Origin: Sitta carolinensis
Lineage: Eukaryota > Chordata > Aves > Passeriformes > Sittidae
Assembly (NCBI GenBank): GCA_032173965.1
Contig: JAVUNC010000006.1
Span: forward strand, 41,139,870-41,203,869
Direction: 5' to 3'
DNA length: 64,000 bases
The position numbers were made by a program, and so were the translations under genes. Shown in pieces: positions 36,576 through 60,600 of the stretch. The first letter of the stretch is position 1. Every line of letters begins with the position of its first letter. The notes under the pieces were generated by a model. That model was given only the letters and a program-made list of their open reading frames with translations. It was not told where the DNA came from and did not search any database.

Positions 36576-36743
36576 TTACAGGCTGAATGCACCAGACTGC
36601 AGCATCCTTGTTTGTGACTCAGTCTCCACACTGAGAACAGGTGTAAATCCCTTGGAGGGCTCCAGGAAGGCTGTTACCAGTGTATCAGTGCCTACACAGG
36701 TTTAATCTGGTAGGACATACAGAGGCTGTTCCTTGGGTACCCC
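36576..36743 (-). other. ZNF410: Candidate terminal coding exon of ZNF410, frame unclear
   Basis: A good acceptor (TTTTCCAG, AG at 36744-36745 on the plus-strand map) opens here. One minus-strand frame shows an ordered but weak series of matches to the mammalian ZNF410 C-terminus: PL then PD, LVT, LSV and a final LQSG. That frame is one base off the phase left by exon 10 and contains an in-frame TAA. Splicing as read gives about 20 unrelated residues and a TGA at 36685-36687. The exon begins in a run of five C (36740-36744, plus strand), so a miscounted base is possible. Confidence 0.3.
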
Positions 36744-37766
36744 CTGGAAAAGAGCAGTGATGTAATCATATTGTCACCATGCCTTGCCACATTGAAAGAG
36801 GAAGAAAAGAAGATTACTTCTATGCTCTAAGTCTGTGCTTTAAAGCCTCTTTGCATGGATATATTTGGAGCGGTGGTACTGAAATTTTCATACATTTTAA
36901 AGGGTATTTACTAATACTGGTTGCTAATTTCCATAATGATAGTTAATGGTGCCGAAAAAGGAAATATCCAAGTATGTGAAGTAAAAAGGGAAACCCTAAG
37001 AAAGGAGGAACAACAGTTGAAATTTTTATGCCATATCCTTTTAAGAAATACTAAAGTAACATGCATGAATATAATAAATAATTAAAGTCTTCATATTGGT
37101 CCCTAAAGAAATGTGATGAAAGTAAAAGCATCAAACTAAATAACTGAAACTCACATCTCTCTTGCTAAACAACATTTTGTTCTGAAAGGAGGATAACATT
37201 TCTGTAATCCTAAAAGAGAGCTGTAGTCTCTTAATATCTCCCAAAAATGGTATAGGAATAAAGAGTTCCAACTATGGTTCTGGATTTTTGGATTTTATGA
37301 AAATACTTGGTTATATTCAGTTACAAGCTTTCCAGCCTGTTCAGCTAACATACAAGAATACTGTAGAAAAGATGACATCTCACTGGAGTATCTCCCATTA
37401 ATTGCTGAGATAGCAGCCAAACTGCATCAGACTTTGATTCCCAGGTACCTGGTGGGGCTTCTGCAGGAACCTCCAGGTTATAAGAACTCTACCAGCAGCA
37501 GCACTACCTTTCCATTCAGCTAGGGAGCAACATAAACTCTAGGCATTCCCTTTCCATAGAAGCTATTACAGACACACAGTACCTTAGAAAAACTCTGCAT
37601 TCTCAGTAATGCAAATTCTGAAAACCTTTAAGGTAACAAAATAGTCAAAACACCACGTGGAAGACTCATTTAAAGAGCTTGATACCAAACAAATTTTGGA
37701 GAAAAATGACAGGGAAAAGCAGGAACAGAACACAGCAAATGTAGCCAAATGATATCAAGTAGTACA

Positions 37767-37772
37767 TTTATT
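37767..37772 (-). terminator. Candidate minus-strand poly(A) signal
   Basis: TTTATT on the plus strand (AATAAA on minus), about 460 bp beyond ZNF410 coding exon 10. It would serve ZNF410 only if exon 10 reads through its donor; if the terminal exon is at 36.7 kb this site is intronic. Confidence 0.2.
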
Positions 37773-38230
37773 TCATATAGTAAGTCAGTTTCTGACAGTG
37801 AGATGTATTAGAATATAGTCTCTGAAGGTAAAGGGTGGAAGGAAGGCCTGTTGCTCAAGATACTGAATGTTTGAACAGTGCCTAGCACAATGAGGTCCTG
37901 GTCCTTAGCTGGGCCTTCTAGGTGCTCCAGCAAAACAAACACTTTAGGAGATGGACTGCATGAGCAGGTTTGAAATGGCATTCCACAACATGGCCTAAGT
38001 AACACCTAAGCAGCAGATTTCACCTTTTAAGCTCTGCAAGAGAGAAACTTGGTCCAGCAGATCTTCTCCAACTCCAGTTTTAGGATTCATCCCCTATCTA
38101 CCCACCCCTCTGCACAGTTAAAGCAATGTTCATTCATCCCACTGCAATATGGTGAGCCTCAGGGAGGAATGATCAATCCCATCTCAGTCACCACATATAA
38201 GAGGGCGGAAAAAAGAGCAGCTGGTCTCAC

Positions 38231-51815
<13,585 letters not shown>

Positions 51816-51861
51816 TGATTCAAGTGTCCAACTCCTGCAGCTGTTCTCAGCAAGGCACAGA

Positions 51862-51876
51862 TTTTTTTTTTTTTTT
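51862..51876. repeat. T15 homopolymer upstream of ZNF410 coding exon 2
   Basis: On the ZNF410 strand this is a run of A, so the AG that immediately precedes the ATG exon (near 51835) has no polypyrimidine tract. The true acceptor may be farther upstream, after CTTCTTGCAG near 51963, which would make this A run part of the 5' UTR. Confidence 0.6.
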
Positions 51877-52790
51877 AAATTTTATTATTTAGTTCAGAGA
51901 GAACAACACTCCCTGGTTATTTTCATATTTTCCTAAGTGCAAACCAGTGTGGTGGTCCTTCTGCAAGAAGCTCTGTTGCGGAAATAATTAATTTAACCTA
52001 AAACAACAAAAAAGGAAACATAAAGAAAGAGGAACTGAAAAACAAGAGCAAAGCAAAATGAAGTGAACAAGTGTTGGTGCAACTGTAAAATATACTTCGG
52101 GGTATCAAACTCATTTACTGAGGTTCCTGGATGTCTGCTTTCACTGAATCAACAAAACAGCCTTTAAAAATGAGTTTCATGGTGTTTGGATGTTATTTAC
52201 CGCATTTTCTTTGCAATCACTAATTTTCAATGGAAAATTGCCTTGTTTATTCTGGAAACTTAAAGGATCAACTGCAAATCACATAAAGCATGCAAGATAT
52301 GAGGAAGCTGAAGTCCCAGCCCATAACACAGTGGAATAATCCAAATTATTGATAAAAGGGAGACATATACAAGCAACCTGTCAACAGGAAACATCAGTTC
52401 TTCTATCAGCTGAGATATTTCACAGAATGAGAAATTTAATTTCTTGATGAGCCCAGATAAATAGAACTTATTCCACAAATACCCATATGATGTTTGTGCT
52501 AAAGGCGGAACACGAGAACAAGCTTTTCTTGCTGTCGGGATAACACTCAGACACTGCTGATGGAAGATAAATGTGAACTACATACAGTTCTTTCCCCTTT
52601 CCAACACAACTACCAACCTATCATGTTAAAAAATAACGAGAACACTGGATCAGCTAAAAAAGAGAACCTAAAAGCCTTCCTCTTGCACTCCTGACAGCAG
52701 CACTGCAGGACGGAGCTTCACCTGCCGTGAAGGGGCAAGACAACACAGTCAGCGAGCGCAGAGTAACTCGCTCAGCCCACCGCACGCAGC

Positions 52791-52814
52791 GAGCCCGAGC
52801 CCGAGCCCGAGCCC
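52791..52814. repeat. (GAGCCC)4 hexanucleotide repeat
   Basis: Four perfect GAGCCC units (GGGCTC on the ZNF410 strand) at the edge of the CpG island, inside ZNF410 intron 1. Confidence 0.9.
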
Positions 52815-53182
52815 GGGCCCGGCGGTACTCCCGCGTCCACCCGCTGCCCCAGCCAGCCCGTACCCGGCAGGGCGGGCCCCGAGCGCCCCACGAGGACAAG
52901 AGCCAGCGCTGCTAGGCCCGGCTGCCCACGCTCCGGCCGGGAGGAGCCCGGCGGAGGAACGCGGACAGGGAGGAGCGCCGAGGCCCGGCGGGGCAGGTGC
53001 CACCCGCCCCAGGGCGCGGGTCCGGCCGCAGCCGTGAAGGGCGGCCCCGGCTGCGGGATGGGAAAGACGGGAGGGCCGGGCCGTCCTCCCGCGCTCCGCA
53101 GCTCGCTGGGCTCCCGCACCCCACGGAGGGCGGCACGTTCCGCAGGGGCGGCCGGGACACCCCCCAGTACCCGCCTTACCGG

Positions 53183-53185
53183 CAT
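53183..53185 (-). promoter_or_regulatory. ZNF410: Upstream ORF start codon in ZNF410 exon 1
   Basis: ATG at 53185-53183 is followed by CCG and the donor. Spliced to the acceptor nearest the main ATG, it reads MPELDT and stops, 8 nt before the ZNF410 start. Spliced to the alternative acceptor near 51963 it gives a 25-residue upstream ORF. Either way it ends before the main start, so it could lower translation or set up reinitiation. Confidence 0.45.
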
Positions 53186-53340
53186 CTCCGCCGCCCGGAC
53201 GTGACGAGCCCCGGCCGGAAGCGGCGCGCGGGCGCGGGGCGGGGCGGGGCCACGCTGCCGCCCGCCGCCGCCGGCTTCCCCCGCCCCAAGAGCGGGGAAC
53301 GGCTCGCTGCTCGGCTTTGGCCCCGGCTCCCTTGGCAGCG

Positions 53341-56200
53341 TTACCAGGCCTGCAGTCTTTGGCTGCAGACTGATTGTTCTTCAAGTAATCTTTTTTATAT
53401 GGACTGTCACCGTACAGGTGAACGTTACGCTGGAACCTTATGGAAACGTTCAATATGCTGAGAGCCTCTTTTTTTTTCCACGTAAATCAACACGGAAGAC
53501 ACATTATCCCAGTTTGTTGCAGCACATGTGAAAACACCCTTTTCCTACTAATACTTTGTTTCTGTTTCTGTTTTGCTCTGACTTGCTGCTCTGTCTGTTC
53601 TTGTGATGGAAAACTCCACAGTAGCTCACTAATAACATATACCAAGTTAGTCATTCCAGAGACATACGTGTCTTTGTAATGTGCCTAAAAAAACCAAGAA
53701 AGGACTTGTGCTTTGGTTTTAGCTCGTTATCTGTAGGTGACCAGGACAGAGCACTTGAAGAAGATGGCAGCCTCTGGTCTTGACATTAGTAGCTGAGCCA
53801 GTGACCTTCAGGTCCTATGAACTTTAACTCGGTTATGGCTAGCCCATAGCTTTGGAGCCATATGTGATTCCTGACTCCCATGCCAGCACAGCTGCTCGTG
53901 GTACACTCTTGGTGCTGATAGGCAATGAAAACTCCCGTGATATGGAAGTAACCCAAGAGCAGCTGTCAAGGCTGGCAAAATCAGGTTTCCTGAGGCTCCC
54001 TTGGAGCATTTCTGACCTATGGCAGACTGAAAAAACCTGTGGTCACTTCCTGGTAAATGACTGTCATCTCCTGCCATGAACTACTTTGGAATGGTTTCTT
54101 TTTTCCATCCCCTCCAAGATGTGCAATATGGCTTCACTTCCTTCCAGAACATTTGAACAATTTGATTTGCAGCATAAAGATTCACAGTTATCTCCCTTGG
54201 CTTTAAATGTGCAGTCAATGGCTTCATGGAGGGTGATGCATTGGAATCATATTGACAGCCTAGTGCTTCAGCAAAAAGACTATTGACCAGCTACGTGCTG
54301 GAACCACCTGGTAACTCCATAAAGTCTGCAAGCAAGTTAGATGCATGTCTTTTTCTGAGGTAATTATCCCATCAGCTTGCAGGCATTGCATTAATACTAA
54401 CAAAAGCCTACACTGTGAAATCAATTTTCAGTCAAGCTGAAGCACATTTCTGTTGTACAAGGCAGGGAAAACTGGTTCAACACCCAGAATCAACAGCCTC
54501 AAAGACTGGGCTGCCTCAGTGCCATACTGGCCCTGCAGATGGATTGTATCAGGGAACCTAGAAAGTCTGGCATTTATCATGTTGGACCACTCAGCTATAG
54601 CTGTGGTGGCCTGAAGCTTTAGACAGATTCATTTATTCAAGCCTACAAAACTGAAAGTAATAGTTCCTGAGACTGAATTTTTTAACACAATCCCAAAAAG
54701 CTGGAGCTCATTAAATGGTCATGCAACAGTACCAGTAAAAGGCCACTTCACTGTAACATTGAGGAATATATTCAGTGCAGGTAGCTTGGCTTGCAGCTGC
54801 AGTGTAAGCTGCAGATTGAGCTCTCTGGATGGCTAGAGCCCAAGACAAGAGGCCATGAACTGCTGACCCTTTGACAAGCTCAGGGACCTGTGGCCCAACC
54901 AGGTGACCAGACACTCAGAGATATAGAAGGAGCCAAGGACCCCCAAACGTTCCCATGCTTAGACTGTGAGGGTATAAATCCACAGGGTTTTCTTTGTTCG
55001 GGGTCCCAGCTCAAGCTGTTATTTAGTTATTGCACCAAGACTGAATTATTTTAAGGATTTGGACCACTGAGACTCTGCTATGGGAAACCTGGTGTTGAGG
55101 TGGCAAGGAAACCTTGTCTAAGTAACTCTGTGAGTGTGGGGGGTATGGGGAGTCAGGCTTACTGGAGCTGCCCACTGGGAAGCAGGTTCAGTCCCAACCT
55201 AGGTGTTGAGAGTGTGACTGCCGGAGTAGCTCCTGGATGGTCAGACAGGAAAGTTTTCCCAACGCAGCATGGCATGTACTGCTGATCCAATACAATCCAA
55301 CAAAGGTAACCACAAACGCAGCACTACGAACTTCATAAACCAACTTTTCTTGATGCTTCTTTGGTAATCCAAAGGAACTGAATCATAATGCTTGATGCTG
55401 TTTTGCATTAAGATACTCAGTAATCTCAGAAGTCCTTTGACTCATCACCAGCTCAACAATGGGGAATCGTTGAGTAGGTATTAAAATACGGAGACATGTA
55501 GGCACATAAGTTCCTTTCATTTGCATCCTTCTAGGCTAGATGAGTTTGGCTGCTTCAGAACTTGCATCTTGACTGCCTGGGGAATTTTGGTGCATTCTGC
55601 AGTGGGAGTAGCACAGTACTTAACCTGAGTTGTTTATGTCGGTTCAAATCACCTGTGCAGGTGTGCTAAGCAGCACCGGTCCCTGATGAGAGAACTGGCT
55701 GACTGGGAATTTCCTATAGTCTTACTTTCACAATAACATCTGCCTCTACAGGCTCCTTCTCTCCAATCAAGGAGAAAAGGAAGACACATTTCCCCCAGGA
55801 CCAGATGCAAGAAAAGATAAGCGATACTGTTTTTTTCACCACTGCTGTGAGACAGCAAAAATGGCTAGTCATGGAGTAAAGGGAGACTGGTGGTTTAGAT
55901 TTGGTGTTAATGAATCTGGTGTGTCTACTCCGTATAAAGGAGCCTAGACTTCATTTCTATCAGCACATCTTTCATTATTTTGTGAGTACATCTCTGAACA
56001 CTCAGATGTAAAGTTGTTATGGAAACTGTGTCCATTATTCCAAGATACTGACAATACTCAATTTTATTTTGATTTTTAAAAAATATTATAAAAATGTATG
56101 CAATTACCGCCACTTTGTTATTCTGCCTTTACAGCATCAGCATGTAACAGACTTTTAAATTCTCTCAAAACTCTGTATGCACAGAAGTCACCTTTACAGA
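53341..56200. other. Intergenic region between ZNF410 and FBXO33, no gene recognised
   Basis: About 2.9 kb between two divergent CpG-island promoters. Open frames such as 53852-54079 (plus) resemble nothing I can name with confidence. A stretch at 54940-55310 with GGGGTCCCAGCTCAAGC and TTATTGCACCAAGACTG looks like decayed LTR sequence, but without detectable boundaries. This interval holds the junction between two blocks that are apart in human. Confidence 0.5.
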
Positions 56201-57690
56201 CCTATAGCGGATGTCGGCACGGGCGTTACAAAAGCGCGTGAGATTTAAGAAACTGAGAGTGCTAAGATTTGGAGCATTTTCTCCTGTATCCCGCCAGGCT
56301 CGCCCCCGGTTCTGTCACATGTCGGACTCTGCCGCGCTCTACCTTTCCTGCGTTGTCAGCGCGTTTCCCGCGGCAGCAGCAGGAATGCTGCTGAGGTAAT
56401 TTTGCCGGCTCAAAGGCGTACGTGCGGTCCCATAGGGGCCTCCGCGCCGCCGCCGCCACCAGACACCCTCAGACACCCTAACCAAGTTTTCCTAAACAGC
56501 GGGCGCGGGGGGCAGGCGCGCCCGACGGGGCCGTCCCGCGCCTGCCCCCCGGCAGCGGCCGGCGCTCCGACTGTGGAGCCCGCAGGGACCGCGGTCCCGG
56601 GCCGCGCCCCGGGCAGCAGCCTCCGCCGCACTGCGTTGGAGCCGCCGGAGGGGCGGGGAGCGAGGGGGCCGCGCCGCCGGCACGGGGGGGCCGAGCGGCC
56701 AACGTCCCCCGCGGGGCGGGCGCGCCGGCTCCGCCTCCCAGTCCACCGCTGGCACGTTCCATTTTCCCCGCGGGGTGGAAAATCTCCCTCGGCCGCGGCG
56801 GCTCTCGCTGCCCCGTAGAAACAGAGCGCGGCGCCGGCGCATCTTCCTTCACGCGGCACCCTCGGGGCTGGGCGCTCCGGCCCACCTCTGTCCGCCGAGC
56901 TGGGCAATGGTAGCGGCCGCTCCGCCCCTTCGCCTCCCCCTTCGGCGGCGGCGCGGGTGGTGCGTCCCGGCAGCAGGCGCGTCCCGGCCGGCGCCCGCCC
57001 CCCCGCGCCGTGTCATTGATGTTGTTGTTTGTGTCGCAGGAGCCGCAGGCCAGGCCGGGGCCGCCGCCCGGGGCCGCCGCCGCGGGGCTGGGGCCGGCGC
57101 CGGCGCCAGGGATGTCGGTGTGCGGGGAGGCGGTGGGCGCCGGCTCCCTGCCCAGCGAGCTGGTGGTCCACATTTTCTCCTTCCTGGCGGCCCCCGACCG
57201 GCTGCGGGCCTCGGCCGCCTGCTCGCACTGGCGCGAGTGCCTCTTCTATCCGGCGCTCTGGCCGCGCCTCCGCCTCAGCCTCCGGGTCTCACCCGCCGAG
57301 CGCCCGCGCCTCGAGTTCCTCATGCGCAAGTGCGGCTGGTTCGTCCGTGAGCTCCGCGTACAGTTCGCCGCTGACAACTACCCCACCGGCGGCGGCGGGG
57401 CGGCGGCGGGCGAGGGCGCCGCGGTGGCGGGGGACGGGGAGGCGCCGCCGCCGCTGAGCCCGCGCTGGCTCGACCTGCTGAGGACTTACCTGGAGCTGGT
57501 GCTGTGCGTCCTGAGCAGCGTCCGCAACAACAGGTACCGCCGGGGGAGAGGCGGTGCCGGGCGAGGGGGCCGGCGGAGCCCCCCGAGCCGCGCAGGGCCG
57601 CGTCCCGCCGGTTCCTGCGGGCGGAAACAACGCCCGAGCCGGCGCCGGCCGGTTCGTGCTGGGGCTGCGCTCGGGGCCGCTCGGTGTCTG
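56200..57690 (+). promoter_or_regulatory. FBXO33: FBXO33 CpG island and promoter
   Basis: Very high G+C with dense CpG, spanning the region upstream of the FBXO33 start codon and all of exon 1. GC boxes occur near 56651-56658 and 56711-56719. No TATA box. Long open frames on both strands here are products of base composition. Confidence 0.75.
57019..57533 (+). CDS. FBXO33: FBXO33 coding exon 1 (F-box protein, partial at window edge)
   Basis: Substrate-recognition subunit of an SCF (SKP1-CUL1-F-box) ubiquitin ligase; mammalian FBXO33 has been linked to YB-1 ubiquitination. Only exon 1 is present: 171 codons plus two bases, ending at a GTACCG donor. The start at 57019 gives MLLFVSQEP, like the human MLLFLSVPQP. 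An Ala/Pro/Gly-rich leader shorter than human follows. The F-box begins at about residue 43 (SLPSELVVHIFSFLAAPDR), then CSHWRECLFYPALWP, LEFLMRKCGWFVRELRV, and WLDLLRTYLELVLCVLSSVRNN at the exon end. A Gly/Ala-rich insert lies at about residues 123-143. A downstream ATG at 57112 (MSVCGEAVG) is a possible second start. The next exon, expected to begin NLQKFSLFGD in mammals, is not in the window. Confidence 0.93.
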
Positions 57691-60600
57691 TGTGTGTGTC
57701 TGTGCTCTGTGTCTGTGTGTGTCTGTGTGTGTGTGTGTCTGTGTCTGTGTGTGTCTCTGTGTGTGTGTGTGTGTCTGTGTGTGTCTCTGTGTCTGTGTGT
57801 GTCTCTGTGTCTGTGTGTGTCTCTGTGTCTGTGTGTGCGTGTGTGTGTGAGTTGGGCAGAAACGGGAACGCGCCGCTTCGAACTACCTAATTTTTATCAT
57901 ATAGTGTAGTTTGATGAGGAATATAAACGCTCAGACCTCCAGTTGGCGAGCGGCTGGTCAATTCGTGGAACAAATACAGCTGCAGTAACAAAAAGTTCTT
58001 CGTCTTTTGGATGGAAGTAGGGAATGCCGCTCGAACGGAGCAAGTGAGAGCCAAGAGTTTGAATTTACTGCAGCTTTCTCTCAAATAAAGCCGTACTACG
58101 GACAGACTTTAGACCGTGTGTATGCTTGAAAAAAGTATGTCGTGAGAAATTACTAAGGGGGAGTTAAAATTACAGCTCTGGTGTGCTGAGTTACTGCCCC
58201 AATAAAATACCTTTGTCTTTCCAGCTTTGAGGTCTTTCGCTGTAGAAGAGCTGAGCTTTCATGCCAGCTCTTGTCTTACCTGCTAATCTGAGGTTTGAGG
58301 AGTTTTTATGTTCTTTTGTTTATTGAGGAAAAGGTTTGCATGTAGGACTTTCTTGGCCTAATTGAATTTAAATGATAGAAATATTTTTCCTGTGGTTTGT
58401 ATTTAAGATGTGTTTTTCACACACTTACTTTGGCAGGTTAAATAATTTCCTCAGCTTTGAGCTCTTTAACACAAAAATACTTGCATTCTCTTAACTGTGG
58501 GTGTGATAGAGAAGATAATAATCAGATAGCCTCATATATGGCGTCTAGTCAGCACATAAGACAGGAAGGTAAGGATATTACAGTTAGGTTATGATGAATT
58601 TGGATAGCCATGTAGGTTTTAGGATAGGAAATAGTTAATATTTTTTCCTCTCTGTGTGCATGTAGCTTCACCTATCAAGGGAAGAAAAAAAAGCTGCAGG
58701 TGTTTCAGGGCATCTTTAGGATGAATTAAACCTTGTGGATGGCCTTTAGAAAAGTGTGTGCGACTGAGTCATGATCTTGTTACCGCCCCCTTTGATTCCA
58801 GAGGTATGAGAGTAACTCGAGGCCTTCCTTGTGTCTTTATTTTGAATTGTTGCAAGAGAACTTTAAACGCAATTCCTCGTTGGTTTGAGACGAATGCAAA
58901 TGTGTTGTGTGAAGTCTCACTTTCAGTTCCTCTGCTCTGTTGCGCCCAGCAGGTACTTCCTGTGCTGCAGCTGCGATGGCTGAGAGTTACAGACCTCACT
59001 TCAGAAAACAGCTCGTTAGTCCCAGCTCGCCTTTATCTTAATTTATTTCTGGCCCTGTGAATCCTTGGTGTGCGAATAGTGATCGTCTGTCTTGATCGGT
59101 CTTCTCTTGCATTTCAGAAGCTTTCACTTAACTGTTGAATCTGTGGGAAATCCAGCTAGTTTTGTAAGATGAAAAATGTTGAAGTGATTGTCTGATCTGA
59201 GACAAATATCATGACATAGGCTTGGAATTGTAAAATAAATAGTATCTAAAGAAGATGTTGCATGGGGACGTTGTTAGAAGACCAGAAATTGTTTCTTTTT
59301 TCCCTCACTGAAATAGGAGGCTGTCAAAATTAACTGCGATGTGAGAAGGCTTTTGATACACTTTTTCTGTTGTAAAATTCTCCATGGCCTTATCTGAAAT
59401 CTGTACAAGGACACTTGCTTTCTGAAGTTCATTTTACAGATTCTGTATGCACAGTGTGACTCAGGACTGCAGTAAAATACTGTGCAGAAGTAGTTGTTTA
59501 TCCAGTTCTGGTTCTCTGGTAGATTAGTATAATTTTGGTGGTAAGACAGGGAGGAAGAGCTACCAACTTTGATAGGATTTTGCATTGCCGTACTTTGTTG
59601 CTGTCTCTAAATCATTTATATGCTGCACTTTTGCTTTGAAATGAGTGATGCATGACTGGGGAACACGGGGTACCTGGTTATTACAGCAGGCTTTTTTATA
59701 ATGAGCATTTTAAAAACCGGGGGAAGTGTGGCATAATTTACATTAAACACTTAGCCTTTTTTCAGTTTTACTTTCAGAATAGACTATTTTTTTCCCCCTT
59801 GAGCAGACTAGGTTTTTAGTTTATTTTGATGTTTAAGGGTTTTCTTTTCCCTTGCAAAGTAACTACCTATAACTGATTAGCTTTCAGGTAGAACACGGCA
59901 TTTTCGGTCTTTAAGTAGACTTTTGAGATTGAAAAGAGGTGAGAAGGAGTATTAACATATGCCGGTTGTTGCTTTATTCTTACTGTGACCACCTAATGTC
60001 TAAACCAGAACCATTGTCACCTGCTTGATGCTTAGTTTTGTCTAAGGAGGGACTGCAGTCCATAATTAATTAATTTCTCTGCTTCTCTTTATTTATCTGT
60101 AACTCAAGGACTATTAATAATTCCTTCTTATTTTCACTGTATTTCACTGTACACAAGATAAAAATTTCTATTTCCACTATTTTGGAAATTACAATAGCTA
60201 ATCTCTCCACTGGCTGAATCACTGTAAATGCATTCCTTCTGGAATTAAGTTCAGAACAGGACAGTCTTTCATAACTCCTGTCAGCCTTATGATAGTTTTT
60301 TGGCACAGAAGTTCAAAAAACGTTCCATCTTACACTTCAGAACTGAAAAGGAAGAAATTTGCCTTTGTGATGGTGTTTCTTTACTGTGCGATGTTGGAGT
60401 TTTAAAATTATTATTAAGCAATGCAGTAGCAACCTTCCTCCTTGCAAGAAAAATCATGTACTTTAAATGGCTACAGATTTTCTTAATGATTTACAATACT
60501 GCAGGACCTAAGAAAAGTAATTACTAAAAGTAATGAAATTTCTAAGTGCTCTCTGGGCTACAGGAGAATGATGGATGGTTTTGCTACTAAGAACATTTTC

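Larger units (their letters stand above)
52790..53340 (-). promoter_or_regulatory. ZNF410: ZNF410 CpG-island promoter and noncoding exon 1
   Basis: Strongly G+C- and CpG-rich. The first exon ends at 53180 at a GTAAGG donor (minus strand). Just upstream on the plus map are an ETS-type CCGGAAG at 53215-53221, a CRE-like GACGTGACG near 53199-53207 and GC boxes (GGGGCGGGGCGGGG region, 53235-53249). No TATA box. The last six bases of exon 1 are ATGCCG, which opens a short upstream ORF. Confidence 0.75.

Noticed and set aside
52749..53453. Long minus-strand open frames (up to 234 codons) over the ZNF410 CpG island
   Set aside because: Ala/Gly/Arg/Pro-rich translations in several overlapping frames on both strands, caused by high G+C. 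They cross the exon 1 donor and match no family.
53852..54286. Plus-strand open frames with vague retroviral-polymerase or envelope-like flavour
   Set aside because: No diagnostic motif is present; similarity is too weak to name, so kept only as a low-interest junction note.
56402..57350. Long open frames on both strands (up to 231 codons) upstream of and within FBXO33 exon 1
   Set aside because: Composition artefacts of the CpG island. Only the frame starting at 57019 has F-box homology.
57554..57890. Cys/Val/Ser repeat proteins from the TG-rich tract
   Set aside because: Translations of a microsatellite in intron 1, readable in several frames.
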